NCBI GenBank assembly: GCA_017979445.1
Contig: CM030706.1
Span: 26,700,281 to 26,764,280 of the forward strand
Reading direction: 5' to 3'
DNA from: Akebia trifoliata
Taxonomy: Eukaryota; Streptophyta; Magnoliopsida; Ranunculales; Lardizabalaceae
DNA: 64,000 nucleotides
A model generated the notes under the pieces. That model saw nothing but the letters and a program-made list of their open reading frames with translations. It ran no database searches and had not been told where the DNA came from. The position numbers were made by a program, and so were the translations under genes. How positions within the stretch are numbered: the stretch's first letter is position 1; every line of letters begins with the position of its first letter. Of this stretch, positions 1 to 12,500 are shown one piece after another.

Positions 1-299
1 TGCATCATATTGTACACAATGCACACATTCACTTATGCATGGCAATGATGAAGAGATGTGTCGCCTTCTTGATGGGGTGAAACACTAAGTTTTTAGCCAT
101 ACATACATGCATCAAGGTTGTGGCCTCAATGGAACTCCAACATGGGGTCTCTCTAAAAGCTCAAACCTACATTCATATTCATAAATTTAATGTGACTACA
201 TGGGTCATTCTTTTCCATAGAATGCCTTTAATGTCACTTTGAAATCAAAACCCTTTAAAAGGGGGACATTTTACTTTAATGCACACACCACTCTTGTCA

Positions 300-590
300 T
301 GCATTCTTATGCATTTTAGTATTTATTTTCTTAAATTTTTACAAAATAAAATGGCCAAGCAGAGTAACCACCTTTGGTGGAGAGGATGGGATGCCTAACA
401 CCTTCCCCATCCTCTAATCGGACTTTCTTACCTAGATTTTAGGTAGACCTTGCCCTTTCCAAACATGAGAATTACTACAATGCCATGAGAAAAATGATTT
501 TCAAAAAAATTGATTCGGGTGCTCATTCACACCCATTTTCATAAAAGAATGGTGGCGATTCCAAACAATGTAGCATTGAGGTTCATGTGA
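300..590 (-). mobile_element. Decayed LTR fragment, same superfamily as the solo LTRs at 32 and 34.7 kb
   Basis: Read on the - strand, this stretch matches the first third of the two solo LTRs at 32079 and 34691. Shared blocks are a 'gagtcgccacc'-like segment, a 'gggtgtgaatg..cacccg' segment, and a 'taggaaggtgttaggca..' segment followed by '..ggtggtaac'. Order and spacing are kept, but both ends are missing and identity is low. Bases 1-299 hold no gene that I can see and may be more of the same element. Confidence 0.5.
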
Positions 591-609
591 ACATTTCATG
601 TTTACAAAA

Positions 610-705
610 ATCAATGTTTGTGATCTAAAAAAATGAGACATAAAAATAATCAATATTAAAAAATTGGGTTGTTCTTCCAACATGTGTATACGAGCATTAC
701 TGTTT
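610..705 (+). repeat. 95-bp repeat unit, copy 1 of 3
   Basis: A segment running from 'caatgtttgtgat' to 'catgtgtatacgagcatta' recurs at 1136-1228 and 14822-14918 with a few mismatches. The second and third copies belong to the duplicated CHMP1 upstream region. This first copy lies outside that duplication, next to the LTR fragment, so it is an older and separate duplication. Confidence 0.6.
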
Positions 706-827
706 CTCAAACATTTAAGTTTTGTATAATAAAATGTTCAATTTGCTGTCATAAAATATTTTTAAAAATTATAAAAATAAATAATTTTATCTTCATATAA
801 AAAAACATATATCCACATACAATTTAC

Positions 828-1794
828 TAGTCATAAAAAAGTCATTATATTCTTAGTCTTAAATTTATTCTATACTATTTTATAATAAGAATTAAAATGT
901 ATAATAAATATATGTGTAAAAATCCAAGTATTCGGGGGCTTAGACCTATAGCTCATTTGGTTTGACATATAGTAAAACAACTTAGAGGTCGTGGGTTCAA
1001 ATCTAACTTACCCATTAAAGAAAAAAAGTATCCAAATGTCTTTGATTTGTAATAAAACTTAAATATTTGATAAACAGTCATTCAAGTATCACACACTTAA
1101 TTTACAAAATATTATATAAGTTTAAAGATGAAAGTTAATGTTTGTGATTTTAAAAAAATGGTATATAAAAATAATCAATCTTAAAAAGATTGGGTTATTC
1201 TCACAACATGTGTATACGAGCATTACGAAAATTTTAATATCTATAAACACATTTTTGAAAATTTTCAGAAGTGTAAACTCGAATTATATTCCAATCATTC
1301 TCGTTATTTATTTTTGTCATTTTTTTAAACTTTTGGAGCCAAATGTTATGTTAAATGGGGTTCCACAGAATAAACGTCAATTCTTACGCCTAAAATTCCC
1401 CTATCTGACCTAAAATTCGCCACTCATTTTTTTTACGTCGCGCATTGCGCGTATATGCGCGTACCTTAGACAGAGAGCACCACATAACAAAAGAATAGAA
1501 ATCTAAAGTAAGGCACTTCTCCAGACAGTTTTGTGTGTTCGAAACCATCTTAATCCCAAGCAGGTTAGTCTTCTAATCTCTCGTATCTTTCCACCCGAAA
1601 TCTAGGGTTTTTATCTTTCTCCAATTTTCTTTCATTTTTTCTTTCTAATCTATAGCTGGAATCGTATCATGTTTTAACTTTTTTAGGGCTTTATAATTAT
1701 ATATGTCCTAAAGGTTAAAACGCAAACAGTTGGGAGTTGGAGTTGCAACTCCTGTGAATCTATTCCACCTCGCTATTTGCATCCCAAACTCTTC
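828..1794 (+). repeat. CHMP1 upstream region, copy A of a duplicated segment
   Basis: This segment matches 14170-15837 almost end to end: a SINE-like block, the 95-bp repeat, the 'gtcgcgcattgcgc' block, the leader and its probable intron. It is the copy attached to the intact CHMP1 coding region, so it is the likely source. The homology ends at 'ccaaactctt' (1794), about 30 bp before the CHMP1 ATG. Confidence 0.85.
935..1035 (+). mobile_element. tRNA-derived SINE-like sequence
   Basis: A tRNA-like A box (tagctcatttggtttga) is followed about 40 bp later by a B box (gtgggttcaaatc) and then an A-rich tail (ttaaagaaaaaaag). Similar copies lie at 14275-14712, 16138-16229 and, on the - strand, 36772-36850. 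No acceptor stem can be folded, so this is a SINE head or tRNA-related repeat rather than a working tRNA gene. Confidence 0.55.
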
Positions 1795-1824
1795 AATCGC
1801 TCGATCCGATCCAATCTGCCTCCA
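1430..1824 (+). promoter_or_regulatory. CHMP1 core promoter and 5' leader with probable leader intron
   Basis: The block just upstream of CHMP1 has a GC-rich patch (gtcgcgcattgcgcgtatatgcgcg, 1437 onward) in otherwise AT-rich DNA. It is followed by a likely transcribed leader. A good donor (aagcag|gttagt, intron from 1564) and a pyrimidine-rich acceptor (aacttttttag, ending at 1686) suggest a leader intron of about 123 nt. A second possible acceptor ends at 1729. A telo-box-like 'ctagggttttt' lies inside the intron. The same signals are kept in the duplicate at 15.45-15.84 kb. The transcription start itself is not visible. Confidence 0.5.
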
Positions 1825-2436
1825 ATGGGAAACACAGAGAAGCTCATGAACCAGATCATGGAACTCAAATTCACCTCGAAAAGCCTTCAACGCCAATCTC
1901 GCAAGTGCGAGAAAGAAGAGAAATCCGAGAAACTCAAGGTCAAGAAAGCGATCGAGAAGGGAAACATGGATGGAGCTCGAATCTACGCAGAGAACGCTAT
2001 CCGCAAGCGTAGCGAGCAGATGAACTACCTCCGCCTTGCATCACGTCTCGATGCCGTGGTCTCTCGTCTCGACACGCAAGCTAAGATGACCACAATCAGC
2101 AAATCCATGGGTTCGATCGTTAAATCCCTTGAATCGTCTCTCACAACTGGAAATTTGCAGAAGATGTCGGAAACGATGGATCAGTTTGAGAAGCAGTTTG
2201 TTAATATGGAGGTTCAGGCCGAGTTCATGGAGAGCTCTATGGCTGGAAGTACGTCTCTGTCTACGCCTGAAGGAGAGGTGAACAGTTTAATGCAACAGGT
2301 GGCAGATGATTACGGGTTGGAGGTTTCAGTGGGACTTCCGCAGGCGGCAGCGCATTCGATTCCGACTGCTACGACGGAAAAGGCCGACGAGGAGGATCTG
2401 TCGAGGCGCCTTGCCGAGTTGAAGGCAAGAGGGTAA
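1825..2436 (+). CDS. CHMP1: CHMP1-type ESCRT-III subunit (charged multivesicular body protein 1; Did2/SAL1 family)
   Basis: This encodes a 203-residue ESCRT-III protein that acts on endosomal membranes in the late step of multivesicular body formation, where it recruits the Vps4/SKD1 ATPase. In plants the family is needed for sorting plasma-membrane proteins such as auxin carriers. The N-terminus ([19 protein letters not shown]) is the family's basic amphipathic helix 1, followed by the Lys/Glu-rich helical core. The last 15 residues ([15 protein letters not shown]) form a MIM1 motif that binds the Vps4 MIT domain. I chose the ATG at 1825 because the family starts with MGN; the frame is open 16 codons further upstream, but those residues do not match the family. 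Length equals the usual plant length, there is no intron in the coding part, and no damage. Its upstream region is duplicated at 14.2-15.8 kb without the coding part. Confidence 0.97.
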   Translation: MGNTEKLMNQIMELKFTSKSLQRQSRKCEKEEKSEKLKVKKAIEKGNMDGARIYAENAIRKRSEQMNYLRLASRLDAVVSRLDTQAKMTTISKSMGSIVKSLESSLTTGNLQKMSETMDQFEKQFVNMEVQAEFMESSMAGSTSLSTPEGEVNSLMQQVADDYGLEVSVGLPQAAAHSIPTATTEKADEEDLSRRLAELKARG

Positions 2437-4839
2437 GGAATTTGAGAATTTGGGTTTTTGGATATTTTCTATGTAATGTGTATAATCTGTGGAGATTTAT
2501 GTGGATTGGATTTGGATGATATAACTATCGATAATTTATAGTAATAGATTTCCATCTATGAAGTGTTTGTGCAAAATAAATATTGGGTTTAGCGAATTTA
2601 TTGTTTGATGTTTGTTGAATTCCTCAAAAAATGTAGGGCTATCCTCAAATTCCTTCATTTTTTTTCCTAATTAGCAGCAATTTTAAATTAGGGCATTGGA
2701 ATGTAATTTCTGAATGCTTTGTTTAACTTTTCTAGATCTCTCTTTTATGTTACCATGTTGAATGTTGGATGCAAGATTGAGGTATTGTGATTAGGGCTGT
2801 TCATGGATCGATTTGGATCAGATCAGGGTGGGTGTTTTGCAGATTTAGTCTAATATCTTATTGGATTGGGTTTTTTTCAGACCCTAACTTGTACCAAACC
2901 TTGCCTAATAATTGTATGATCCAATTTGATAAACACAATCTACGAGTATAGAAATAGAAGGGTACATGAAGGAAAGAAAACTCGTGAACAAGCTACAATT
3001 ATCAATATTGAAAGTGTGCTATTTAATTGGTCTTTTCTTTTTAAACAGTGTAGGGTTTAGAAACTTATTGTTTGACTGTTGTACATTCTCCCTTAGTCTT
3101 GGAAGGTCATCTTGGCCTGTAGGGCTTGTGGTTTTCTTGTATTGTTTCTAATATTTCCGTAATAAATCTTGATATTCATATCTTAGGTACTTTGTGATAA
3201 TGTTTGGTCCTCTCGGTTGGTTGTGAAATGCTTTCTAAGTGTGTGCTCAGTACTTAGAGTGAATATTTCACTTTGGATCAGTTATAACTTGTAAATGATG
3301 TGGAGTCATTGACTCTATCTCAAACTATCTGGCTTATGTCATTCTGGTCTGGGATGAGTGCTTGATTATTATTGACAATCAGAAATCGCCACAAGGACAG
3401 TGGTCCCACTCATTTGGTTTGAAGGAGTGGTGACTGTGCTTATAATACACTTTGAAATTCTGAAATGCCACTCCCATTCAGAACACATGTTCTTTCAATC
3501 CCAATTTTTCTTTCCCAATTTGCCTCAACCTGCTGTTCTTTCCTTCTCCAATTAGACAACCATTTACAATGACTCCAAAGGAGAAAAAATAGAAAACTAA
3601 GGTTCAAGGTTTCTCTTTTTTGGGTCCTGAATCCAGTTTTACAACAAAAAACTAAGATAATGAGTTAAAGAGAATTGAAAAAACTCTGTTTGAATTAGAT
3701 GAAAAGATATTACTGGGCTCTAGATCATCGTCCACAAGCACCACTTTTCCCCTTCATCATTGCTCAAGAAATCTTTCCATTTCTTAAAAGAGTGAAATTA
3801 AATTTCCATCCTTTGCTTGCAACCTCAAACACCAAGAAACAAATTTGTTTACCTTTCAGTGATAACTCACCGAGGATGGTGTTATTTCATTAAACCAGCA
3901 GAACTTTGGGTTTTGTATACCATATCACAACTTCCCAATTCTTATATATATAGGATCCCTTAGTTCGGTTCTTCTCGGTGATACCCACTGTAGATCTTGT
4001 TTTTGTTCTTTTGAGGCTTTTGAAATGCTGGCCTGAATCAGCTCTAGACATGGTTCCCTGGGCATCTGATGTTTCTTTCTTTTTTTCTCTTCTTTTTGTT
4101 CCAATAACCGGTGAGAAAATGTGTCATCTCTTCAATTATCCACAATGAACCTGTTCAAATTAAATCGCAAATAGTTGTTTAGATAATAAATAGTAGCTTA
4201 TGTATTATAAGTTGAAGGTGCCACCTTGCTAAGTTCGCTAAAGTTGTGTGTTTTTATTTTTATTTTTTATAAGTAAAAGACTTGTGTGTGTTGATACCAC
4301 AATAGCATTTTGGAAGCACAACTACACTCACTCCACATTCTGGCTAGATAGGATTGGTCTGTGCTTTCAAACTTTGAAACATTTTTGTGATTTCTTGGAG
4401 AGATCCTTTCTGTTTCTATACACCAGTTATGCATGGCAGATTAAGCAGCAAATATTACATATATTGTGACTGTGTTGGTCTCTTTCTGTTTCTGGTTTTG
4501 AAATGTATCTATGTGTGACTTTGGAAAGTAAATATTTTACAGCGGGCCAATGATCTTACATAGCCCTTGATCCTATTTAAATTGACCTCTCATCGGTGTA
4601 TGTAAGGCATTGGTACATTTCTGACATGCCGAGTAAGAAGAGCCCTAACTGTTATGTCTGCAACCTTCAAGCATGGTAATATGTTTTCAGTGCCCCAAAT
4701 TGTTTCTGTTGGTTGGTTTTCTGAAGAGGTCAAATGATGTTGGATGTTGGCATTAAGATTTAAGATTCTTTAAATGCTTGATAGCTTATCTTTGAAGGGG
4801 GGCTACCACTGAACATATTTTTTGGAGAAAAATTCTAAT
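2437..4839. other. CHMP1 3' flank and unassigned intergenic DNA
   Basis: An AATAAA-type signal near 2573 (caaaataaat) could end the CHMP1 transcript. Beyond that I see no open frame with recognisable protein features, RNA gene or clear repeat up to the LINE fragment at 4840. Confidence 0.5.
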
Positions 4840-6540
4840 CTTTGAGGAAGATGAGGTGTGGCAGGCGACAAAGCCCCTGGACCTGATGGCTTCTCCATGG
4901 AATTCTGTTAGGCATGTTGGGAGATTTTTAAAGAGGATCTGTTGCTGGTTGTTCAGGAGTTTTATAGGGATTCCTTTTCATTAGCTTGGTGGGTGTAACT
5001 TACAAGATCATTTTAGAAATGCTGACTAATAGCCTCAAAAGGAGTGCTTCATGGGTTGATTGGGCCAAGTCAAAGAGTTTTCATTGAAGGTAGATAGATT
5101 TTGAATGGGGTGCTTATTGTTCAACTCCAGATTGAAAGCAAGGAAGGCGGGGGTGGTCTGGAAAGGATCTCTTGGAACACATGTTGGGGAGGATGAGTTT
5201 TGGGAAGAGATGGATCCAGTGAGTTATGAAATGCATTTCCTCCCCTTCCTTCTCGATTCTTGTTAATGGAACTCCTTATGGCTTTTTCAGGAATTCAAGG
5301 GGCCTGAGGCAAGGGGATCCGCTTTCTCCATTCTTGTTCATTATTGCAGTAGAGGTTCTTGGGCATTTGTTGGCGAGAGGGGTGGAGAATGGGACTTAAG
5401 TGGCTTCGCAGTTGGGTCAAAAGAGGACCCATGGTCTTGCACCTGCAGTTTACCAATGACACCTTACTTTTCCTTGATGCATCTTTGTAGCAGATGAGAA
5501 AGCTAGGTGTTATTTTATGTTGTTTTGAAGCAATGTTTGGGTTCCTGGTGAACTTGAGAAAGAGCAAAGTCTTTGCGGTTGGGAAGGTTTAGAATGTGGC
5601 ATTGTTTGGCGGCTTCCTTGGGCCATCAGGTGGACAGGTTTCCATCTTCTTACCATGGATTACCTCTGGAAGCACCATATTGAAGCTTGGCCATTTGGGA
5701 CCCATTGTTGAAGAGAGTTGGTAGGAGATTGGCTTCCTGGCAAACGAATTATCTCTAAAAGTGCGGTAAGCTTACCTTTATTAAGAGCGTGCTTTCTAAC
5801 CTTTTGGTATATTTTCTTTCTTTGTTCTCAATGCCAAGGAAGGTGGAACATAGATTGGATAAGTTTTTTCAAGATTTCTAGTGGCATGATAAGGTGGGAA
5901 ATAGGAAGCATCACCTTGTGAACTTGAAGTGCATTGCCAAGGCAAATAATAGGGGTGGCGTGGCCTTGGTGTTAATAGGTTGGGGCTGGTGAATTTTTCC
6001 TTATTGATGAAGTGGCTTTGCGGTTGAGGTTGGTAGTCTCTGGAGAAACATCATTGTGGCAAGGTTTAGGACTGATGGCTTTGGGTTGCAGAGTGGAAAG
6101 GCTCGGGAGTTGCACGACTGTGGGGTATGGAAAGGGATCTTGAAAGTTCTTCCTTTATTCAGATTGAGGATTTAGTTTCAGGCAGGAAAAGGGAAAATAG
6201 TAAGGTTTTTGGAGGACGATTGGTCTGGTCGTTGCCCCTCCAATGGATGAGTTCCCGACCTTTTACTCCATTTCTACAAAGAAAGGTCTTCTTGTCTCCA
6301 GTTTCAAACAATTTAGATGAGGGGAGTGGAGATGGGATTTGGGTTTTGTAGAGCTTTCAATGATTGGGAGTTTAGTCGCTTGCATCGACTCTCACTAGCT
6401 AATGTGGAGTTGGAGGATGCTTGTAAATGGAAGATCTGTTCCACAAAAAGTTCAGGAGGTTTTATTCGTCAAAAATCTTTTACTCAGGATATTGGTTTTG
6501 TTGGGTAAGTGTTTACGGATGTTTGGAATTTTTGGGTTGG
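4840..6540 (+). mobile_element. L1-type LINE fragment (reverse transcriptase to zf-RVT region), degenerate
   Basis: Broken + strand frames show plant L1 reverse-transcriptase motifs in order: KAPGPDGFSMEF (about 4875), then a [20 protein letters not shown] block (about 5305-5365), then downstream thumb-like and C-terminal sequence. Many stops and frameshifts interrupt it. The upstream endonuclease and any poly-A end are missing, so this is an internal fragment. Confidence 0.8.
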
Positions 6541-6954
6541 GGTGATACCCTCTTATGGTTGAGTTCCCAAGTTTTAATGGCCTGCTAGACAGGAACAATT
6601 TGTCCAATCAAGGATTTTATATTTTGGTCTACTGAGGCATTCCCATATGGTCTTGGACTTGGGACAAATCTCAGCAAACTGGATCACTAGCGTGCTTGTT
6701 CGTATCAACAATATCTCTTTCTCACTTTCTCTCAAAAACATGTAGTTGAGAAACATAATGTTTCTTTTTTCCCACTTTGGACTATTTGACTACTTTTCTT
6801 TGGGGTTCACAAGTAGTTCCATCTATGCTATGCTTTCATGGTGTGGTTAGCTGAGAATAACTCTCATACAGAGCTTGGAAGAACCAAAGATGGAATCGAT
6901 AAGACTGTTTATCAAGAAACCTGAACAGATGGAAACAGGAATTTCTTTTATGTA

Positions 6955-7297
6955 TATGGTAGCATTCATAGACAACGTTTTGTCCTATATGGCAAACAGG
7001 TTTTGCAATGGGCTGATTTTTTGTCAGGATGATCTGTATGATGATGACATTATCCTCACAAAAAATCAGCCGATTCTAAAACTTCTAACCCTATGAAAAG
7101 TGGTTACAAACTAAAGGGTAAAAATGAATGGTCCATGATTCATCAACTTGTAAAATGGGGCTATTAATTTCAGAATGGGATGATTTTTTGTGAGAATGAT
7201 CCCCTCACCATAGAGACTATCCTCACAAAAAATCAGCTCATTCCGAAGCTTTTAGACCATATAGGACAAAACATGTTGTCTACGGAACCCATCCCAT
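6955..7297. mobile_element. Bi-palindromic MITE, copy 1
   Basis: The ends are inverted copies (tagacaacgttttgtcctatatgg on the left, its imperfect complement ending at about 7297). Inside are repeats of 'aatgggctgatttttt..aggatgatc' and their complements, the signature of the family also found at 14320, 28877 and 34183. There is no coding capacity. The target-site duplication is unclear because the right flank is (AT)n. Confidence 0.7.
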
Positions 7298-7299
7298 AT

Positions 7300-9503
7300 A
7301 TATATAATTATTATTTGTATCTGATCCCAAAGAAAAAGACTGGAAGCCCCAAAATGTGATACCATTTTATAGGGATAAATGGGAAAGATTTCAACACATG
7401 CATATATAGAAGAGGTTTGATAATCTAATTAATCAGATAGACCAACTTATTAGAGAATTCAAATGTGGGCCCCTGTTTTTTTTTTCCAGTAACCCTGACA
7501 ATTTACAGAAAAGTTTATCCAAGGGTGGAACGAAGAAATGCCTTCAATGTACAGAGTGCCCATCTACACGCACTTGTGTTGGTGGAATTATCATACAACA
7601 CGACTAAGTAGTCCCCAACAATTTTACTGACTTTTAATCATTCCGAAAGGTCATCTGCCCTCTTCTCTTCAGGGCTTTTAAAATTGTGAAAGTATAAGAT
7701 TTTGTTATGGGGTGGTGATGGAGTTGGGGTTGGTGGTAAAGCATGTGACCAAGTAGTTAATAATTGGGTTGGGTGAGAGCGCTTTAATATATATATACAC
7801 TGAACAACTCGTAATGTGTAGTGTTTGCAGTGCACTCTTATTAAGGCCGGATTGCATGTTTCTTTACGAGCATTTTACATGAGTAGTAAGGATCCATCCC
7901 GACTTAAATAAAAAATGCTCTGAAGATATTTTGAATTTTGTGTTATGAACTGCGACATTGATATATCTATAGGGTGCAAATCAGTTTTATTAAGAAATAA
8001 GTTAAGTACAGAATTAAATGAGAAGTTAGGTCGAATCCTAATTATATATTAGGAGAGAAAAAAATATATAAGTTAAAAGAACTTATCGATTTGTAGAAAC
8101 AAACTTAAGTCAAGGCTTTACATTGAACATGATGTCCTTAAAACAGATTTTACCCCTGTTCCGATGTCAACAGTTCGCAAATGTCTATCTCCCAAGATAT
8201 AATAATCTATAATAAAGAGGGTAGCACTCCAATCTCTGTTTATAACGAACTCAAAAATATTAGGTACTCTCTTTTAATATATCTCACAAATAATAAATTA
8301 TGAGAATAATTTAAACGTAATTGATTGGATGTTTTTAAACTCGAGAATCTCACAATTTTTACTTGAGAATAAATTAGAAGTGAAGGTTTTTTATTTACTT
8401 GGATCAACTCTAATATATAAATAATAAAAAGTTCCCATTATTTCAAAGAGGTGTTAAAAAATGAGCTGCCAATAAGCAAAATTGAACCAATGCCTTAAAA
8501 GCGTTGGTTAGAGTTAAAAGAGTTATAACTTCTTTGGGAATTATCCCATGATTGGTAATGTGATCTATTAAGTTATTCCCATCCAATTAAAAAAATCTTT
8601 GATTTTCTAATTTATTTTTATTTATTTTACAAAAAATTCAATAGTAGGTACTTCACACTTTAAAACCATTCAATTCCAACATTGATAATTGTTGTGATCC
8701 AACATTTATTTTCTAAATAGATTGTCCATATATTTTAATTTCAAGTCATTTAATTAAGAATAAACGACTTCAAATTGAAAAAAAAATCTTGTGAATTTGG
8801 TCCCTATGATCATTGTATGATTGGATTGTCCAACATGATACTCAGGTTAGTGTCAAAAGTGAGATAAGGCTGCATGTCTAAGAATATTCATTGGTTTTAA
8901 AAAAAAATTACATTCACAACAATGATGAACTAAACATCTGCAAAGAAATATTTTCTTAAAATAATCAATATTGGTGAAACATGACACTATTTCTTTCTCT
9001 TTCTTCTGAGTATATAGAATTTTGTCCTCTACAAGACTATGGCATGGGATAATGTTTTTGGATGCCACAAAGTTACATAGTAAGGGGAAATCCAATCAAA
9101 ACATGAAAATGTAATTTTCCATGCACAATCCAACACTCGCATACTAATTTAGTAGGGAGAGCATTTTTCTTACTCATATGTGATCATGGCCAAATACATA
9201 ATGGTTTAAGGCATCCACTCCATTGTAATTACTTAAATAATTCACGAATTATACACAAATTTTTTTTTTTTTTTGAATGATATAAGAAACGATAAAAACT
9301 TCTATCCAATTCAACTCTTCATAAACATTCATGACTTTTTGGTATTTTTTCAAATTATTCATAATTTATTCTTTTTTAGAATTGAACAAATCGAAAATAT
9401 TTTCTCAAAAGAGGGATAAAAACACACATGAACCCTTAATAATAATAAATTCTACATCAATATCACATGATACTAAATTCGTTATTTTCTCTTACACTTG
9501 AAG
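7300..9503. other. AT-rich intergenic stretch, nothing recognised
   Basis: No open frame with recognisable protein features, RNA gene or clear transposon end could be found here on either strand. Confidence 0.5.
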
Positions 9504-9515
9504 GTTTTACCATTA

Positions 9516-12500
9516 GACCTAACATGATATACCTAAGAAATTGAGGGTTTCAAGAAAAAGAACTACCATTTTTTCTAGAGAGAGGAACTCAAAGAAGGGA
9601 CCAAGGGGATCACATCTTCTTGTTTCTCACAAGAGGAAGAGACATATTACCCATATGTCTTCGTGCTAGTTTCTTTTCTTTTCGTTTTTTTACTTCAAAT
9701 GCTCTTACCCCTTTTGCTATATTGTTTTCTTTAATAGGTGATCCACTTCAGGTGACTCTGGTTTTGATAGTACGTTTGGTACACCGCTTCACATGGATGA
9801 CCAAACAACGATTAAATCTAGACTTGGGTATGCTCATATCATGTACTTATCCTGAATCTATCTCTTTGGAGTTTGGAGAGAGATGATGGACGAACTTATT
9901 TACATTACAAAGAATAATCTAAGAATGGAAACCTTCTCCATGTCAGGATTGCTCTTCATTTGACCACAATGTCCAAAATCTAAACCCCTTGTAGCTACTA
10001 AGGAGGAAAAAGTCTAATCAGATTTTGGTAATTTCTCATTCATCTTCTAATCAAACTGACACTTCCCATGATAAGATGGATGCACCCTCTTCGATTGTTG
10101 ATCAGACTTGCAACACTGATACGGTGTTGGATAATGTAACAGCTCAAGTCAAGTTTTCCGGTGCGAAGGCAACTAATCCCTTTTTGTTGGATGAGATTTC
10201 AAAAGAGCAAGCTGTTGGGATACCTGCAAGTTCAGATATCTGTGCGTGCGATTTCTTCTCTCATAATGTGGCAACTTTGAATGCACAAACTTCTTCACTG
10301 TTAGTTTTGACCACCTTCAAGGGTAAAAATCTTGAAGTTTCTATCTTTGTGGAACTTTATGAAAATGGATAATCCTTTTGCATATTTGGAGATTTTTAAC
10401 AAGCCAATTGATGACCTAGAAAATAAGGATAAATCTGTTATGGGAAATCAGTCCACGAAATCAAATTTTGAACCCCAATCCAACCCAGATGACACCTCGA
10501 CAAAAGCTTCTTCTTGTCCACTAGATAAACAAGCCAAAATTAAGTCATCAAAGGCTTAAAGGAAAAAAACTGCCATGGTTCTTGTGGAATCTTCTATAAC
10601 TACCTGGTTGAAAAAATCGAATTTGAAGGGCCACTCCCATCTTCCTTCTCATAATTAATGTTAAGTCTCTATGTGGAATGTTGGTGGTCTTAACCATGAC
10701 AATAAATGAAGGATTTGATTTCATGGGAGAAGATCAATTTGATGGGTATTTGTGAAACTAAAGTGGAAATTAACAAATCTTCTAGGTTCCACAAGTCTAT
10801 TTTGAAGTAATGGTACTTTGTTGATTATTATGCTTCTCATTACTGTGGAAGAGTCTAGGTTGGTTGGAACCTACTTATTTTCAAACTTGAAAAACTCTAT
10901 GAAAATTCCCATATGATTCATTATTTTATTAGAAAATTAAGGGATGGATTTGAGTTCGAAGCCTCTTTTGTATACGTTGAGAATTTAATTTCTGCTCGGA
11001 CTTCTTTATGGATTTTTCTCTGATTAACACAAATCGACCTTGGATAGTTTTGGGAGATCTCAATATTCTCAAATTCCAGAATCAAAAAAATGGTGGACGC
11101 ACGACTTCCAAATGAGCGATGAATGCTTTTAATTCTTGTATTGATAGTTGTGGTTTAATGGATCTCAAAACTAATGACGACTTGTTTTCTTGGAGTAACA
11201 AGGCTACAACTTCAGAGCGGATTCTCAGTTGATTGGATAGAGCTTTGATTAATTCGGTTTAGTTATTTGCTTTCCTACACATGACTCTAGACTATCTTCC
11301 AATTGGAGTTTCTGATCACTCCCCTATTCGATTTAGATTTCCTGAAAGTAGAGGTAATGGTCCTAAGATCTTAACATTTTTTTGTTGCCTGGATTGAGCA
11401 ACCTGGGATAAGAGAATTAATTGTAAGAGTGTGGTCAACTCTAGTTATTGTCAATCCAATGTTTAAAATTGTAACCACTTCTTTTAGTGAAATTTGCTTT
11501 AAGAACTTGGAATCGAAATTCTTTTAGGCGTTTAAATGACCGGAAAATCATGGTCCTGACTAGTCTTCATGATGTTCAAAGCAAGATCCAAAAATTATGA
11601 TTATGCACAACAGGAGTACATTTCAGTAAAGAATTACCAGAACGAGTTAGCCGTTGAGGAGTTCTTTCGTTAGAAATTCATAATTTAGTGGCTAAAGGAG
11701 GGAGATAGTAACACAAGATTCTTTTATTCCTCTATCAAGTCTAACTTAGCCATCAATGGAATGACTAGTCTGATCAATGACCAATGGTGCAATTAAACAA
11801 TTGAAGAACTTATGGGAAACTGGCTTCTAAATTTTTCTCCAATCTTTTTAAGGTGCGTTCTTCTCCTCCTTGCCCTCAAATCCCTTTCAAATTTAAGCTT
11901 GATGAAAATCTCTCTGATTTTTTATCAACCCCAGTTTCTAGGGAGGAAATCAAATATGTGGTGTTCAATTCTTCAATTAACAAATCCCCTGGCCTAGACA
12001 GGTTTCATGTTGAATTCTATACCCCATATTGGGGAGGATGTCATAAACGTTGTGCTGAATTTTTCACTCATTGCAAGCTATTGAAAGAGGTTAATGCTAC
12101 ACTTATTTGTTTTATCCCAAAAGAGCTGAATGCCAACACCCTCGAAAGGTGCAGACCAATCTCGCTTTGCAATTTCCTATGTAGGATTATCTCAAAAAAA
12201 ATTTGCTAATAGATTATCTATTTGGCTTCCTAGCATTATTAGTCCTAACGAATCTACTTTTGTGAAAAGAAGGAAAATCCAAGATAACATTTTGTTAGCT
12301 GACAAAATGGTTTGTAATATGCATTTTCAATCTCTCTCTCAAATTTTTTGTACCAAAATTGACATCCTTAAATCTTTTGATAGTTTACATTGGAATTTTC
12401 TTGAGTCAATTTTAATTCAATTAGGAATTCCTCATATCTAGGTCAATTGGGTCTTGGAATGTATTTCTTCACCTTCTTTCTTAATTGACATTAATGGATC

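Noticed and set aside
935..1035. A functional tRNA gene
   Set aside because: A and B boxes are present, but no acceptor stem or anticodon arm can be formed, and the sequence recurs with an A-rich tail.
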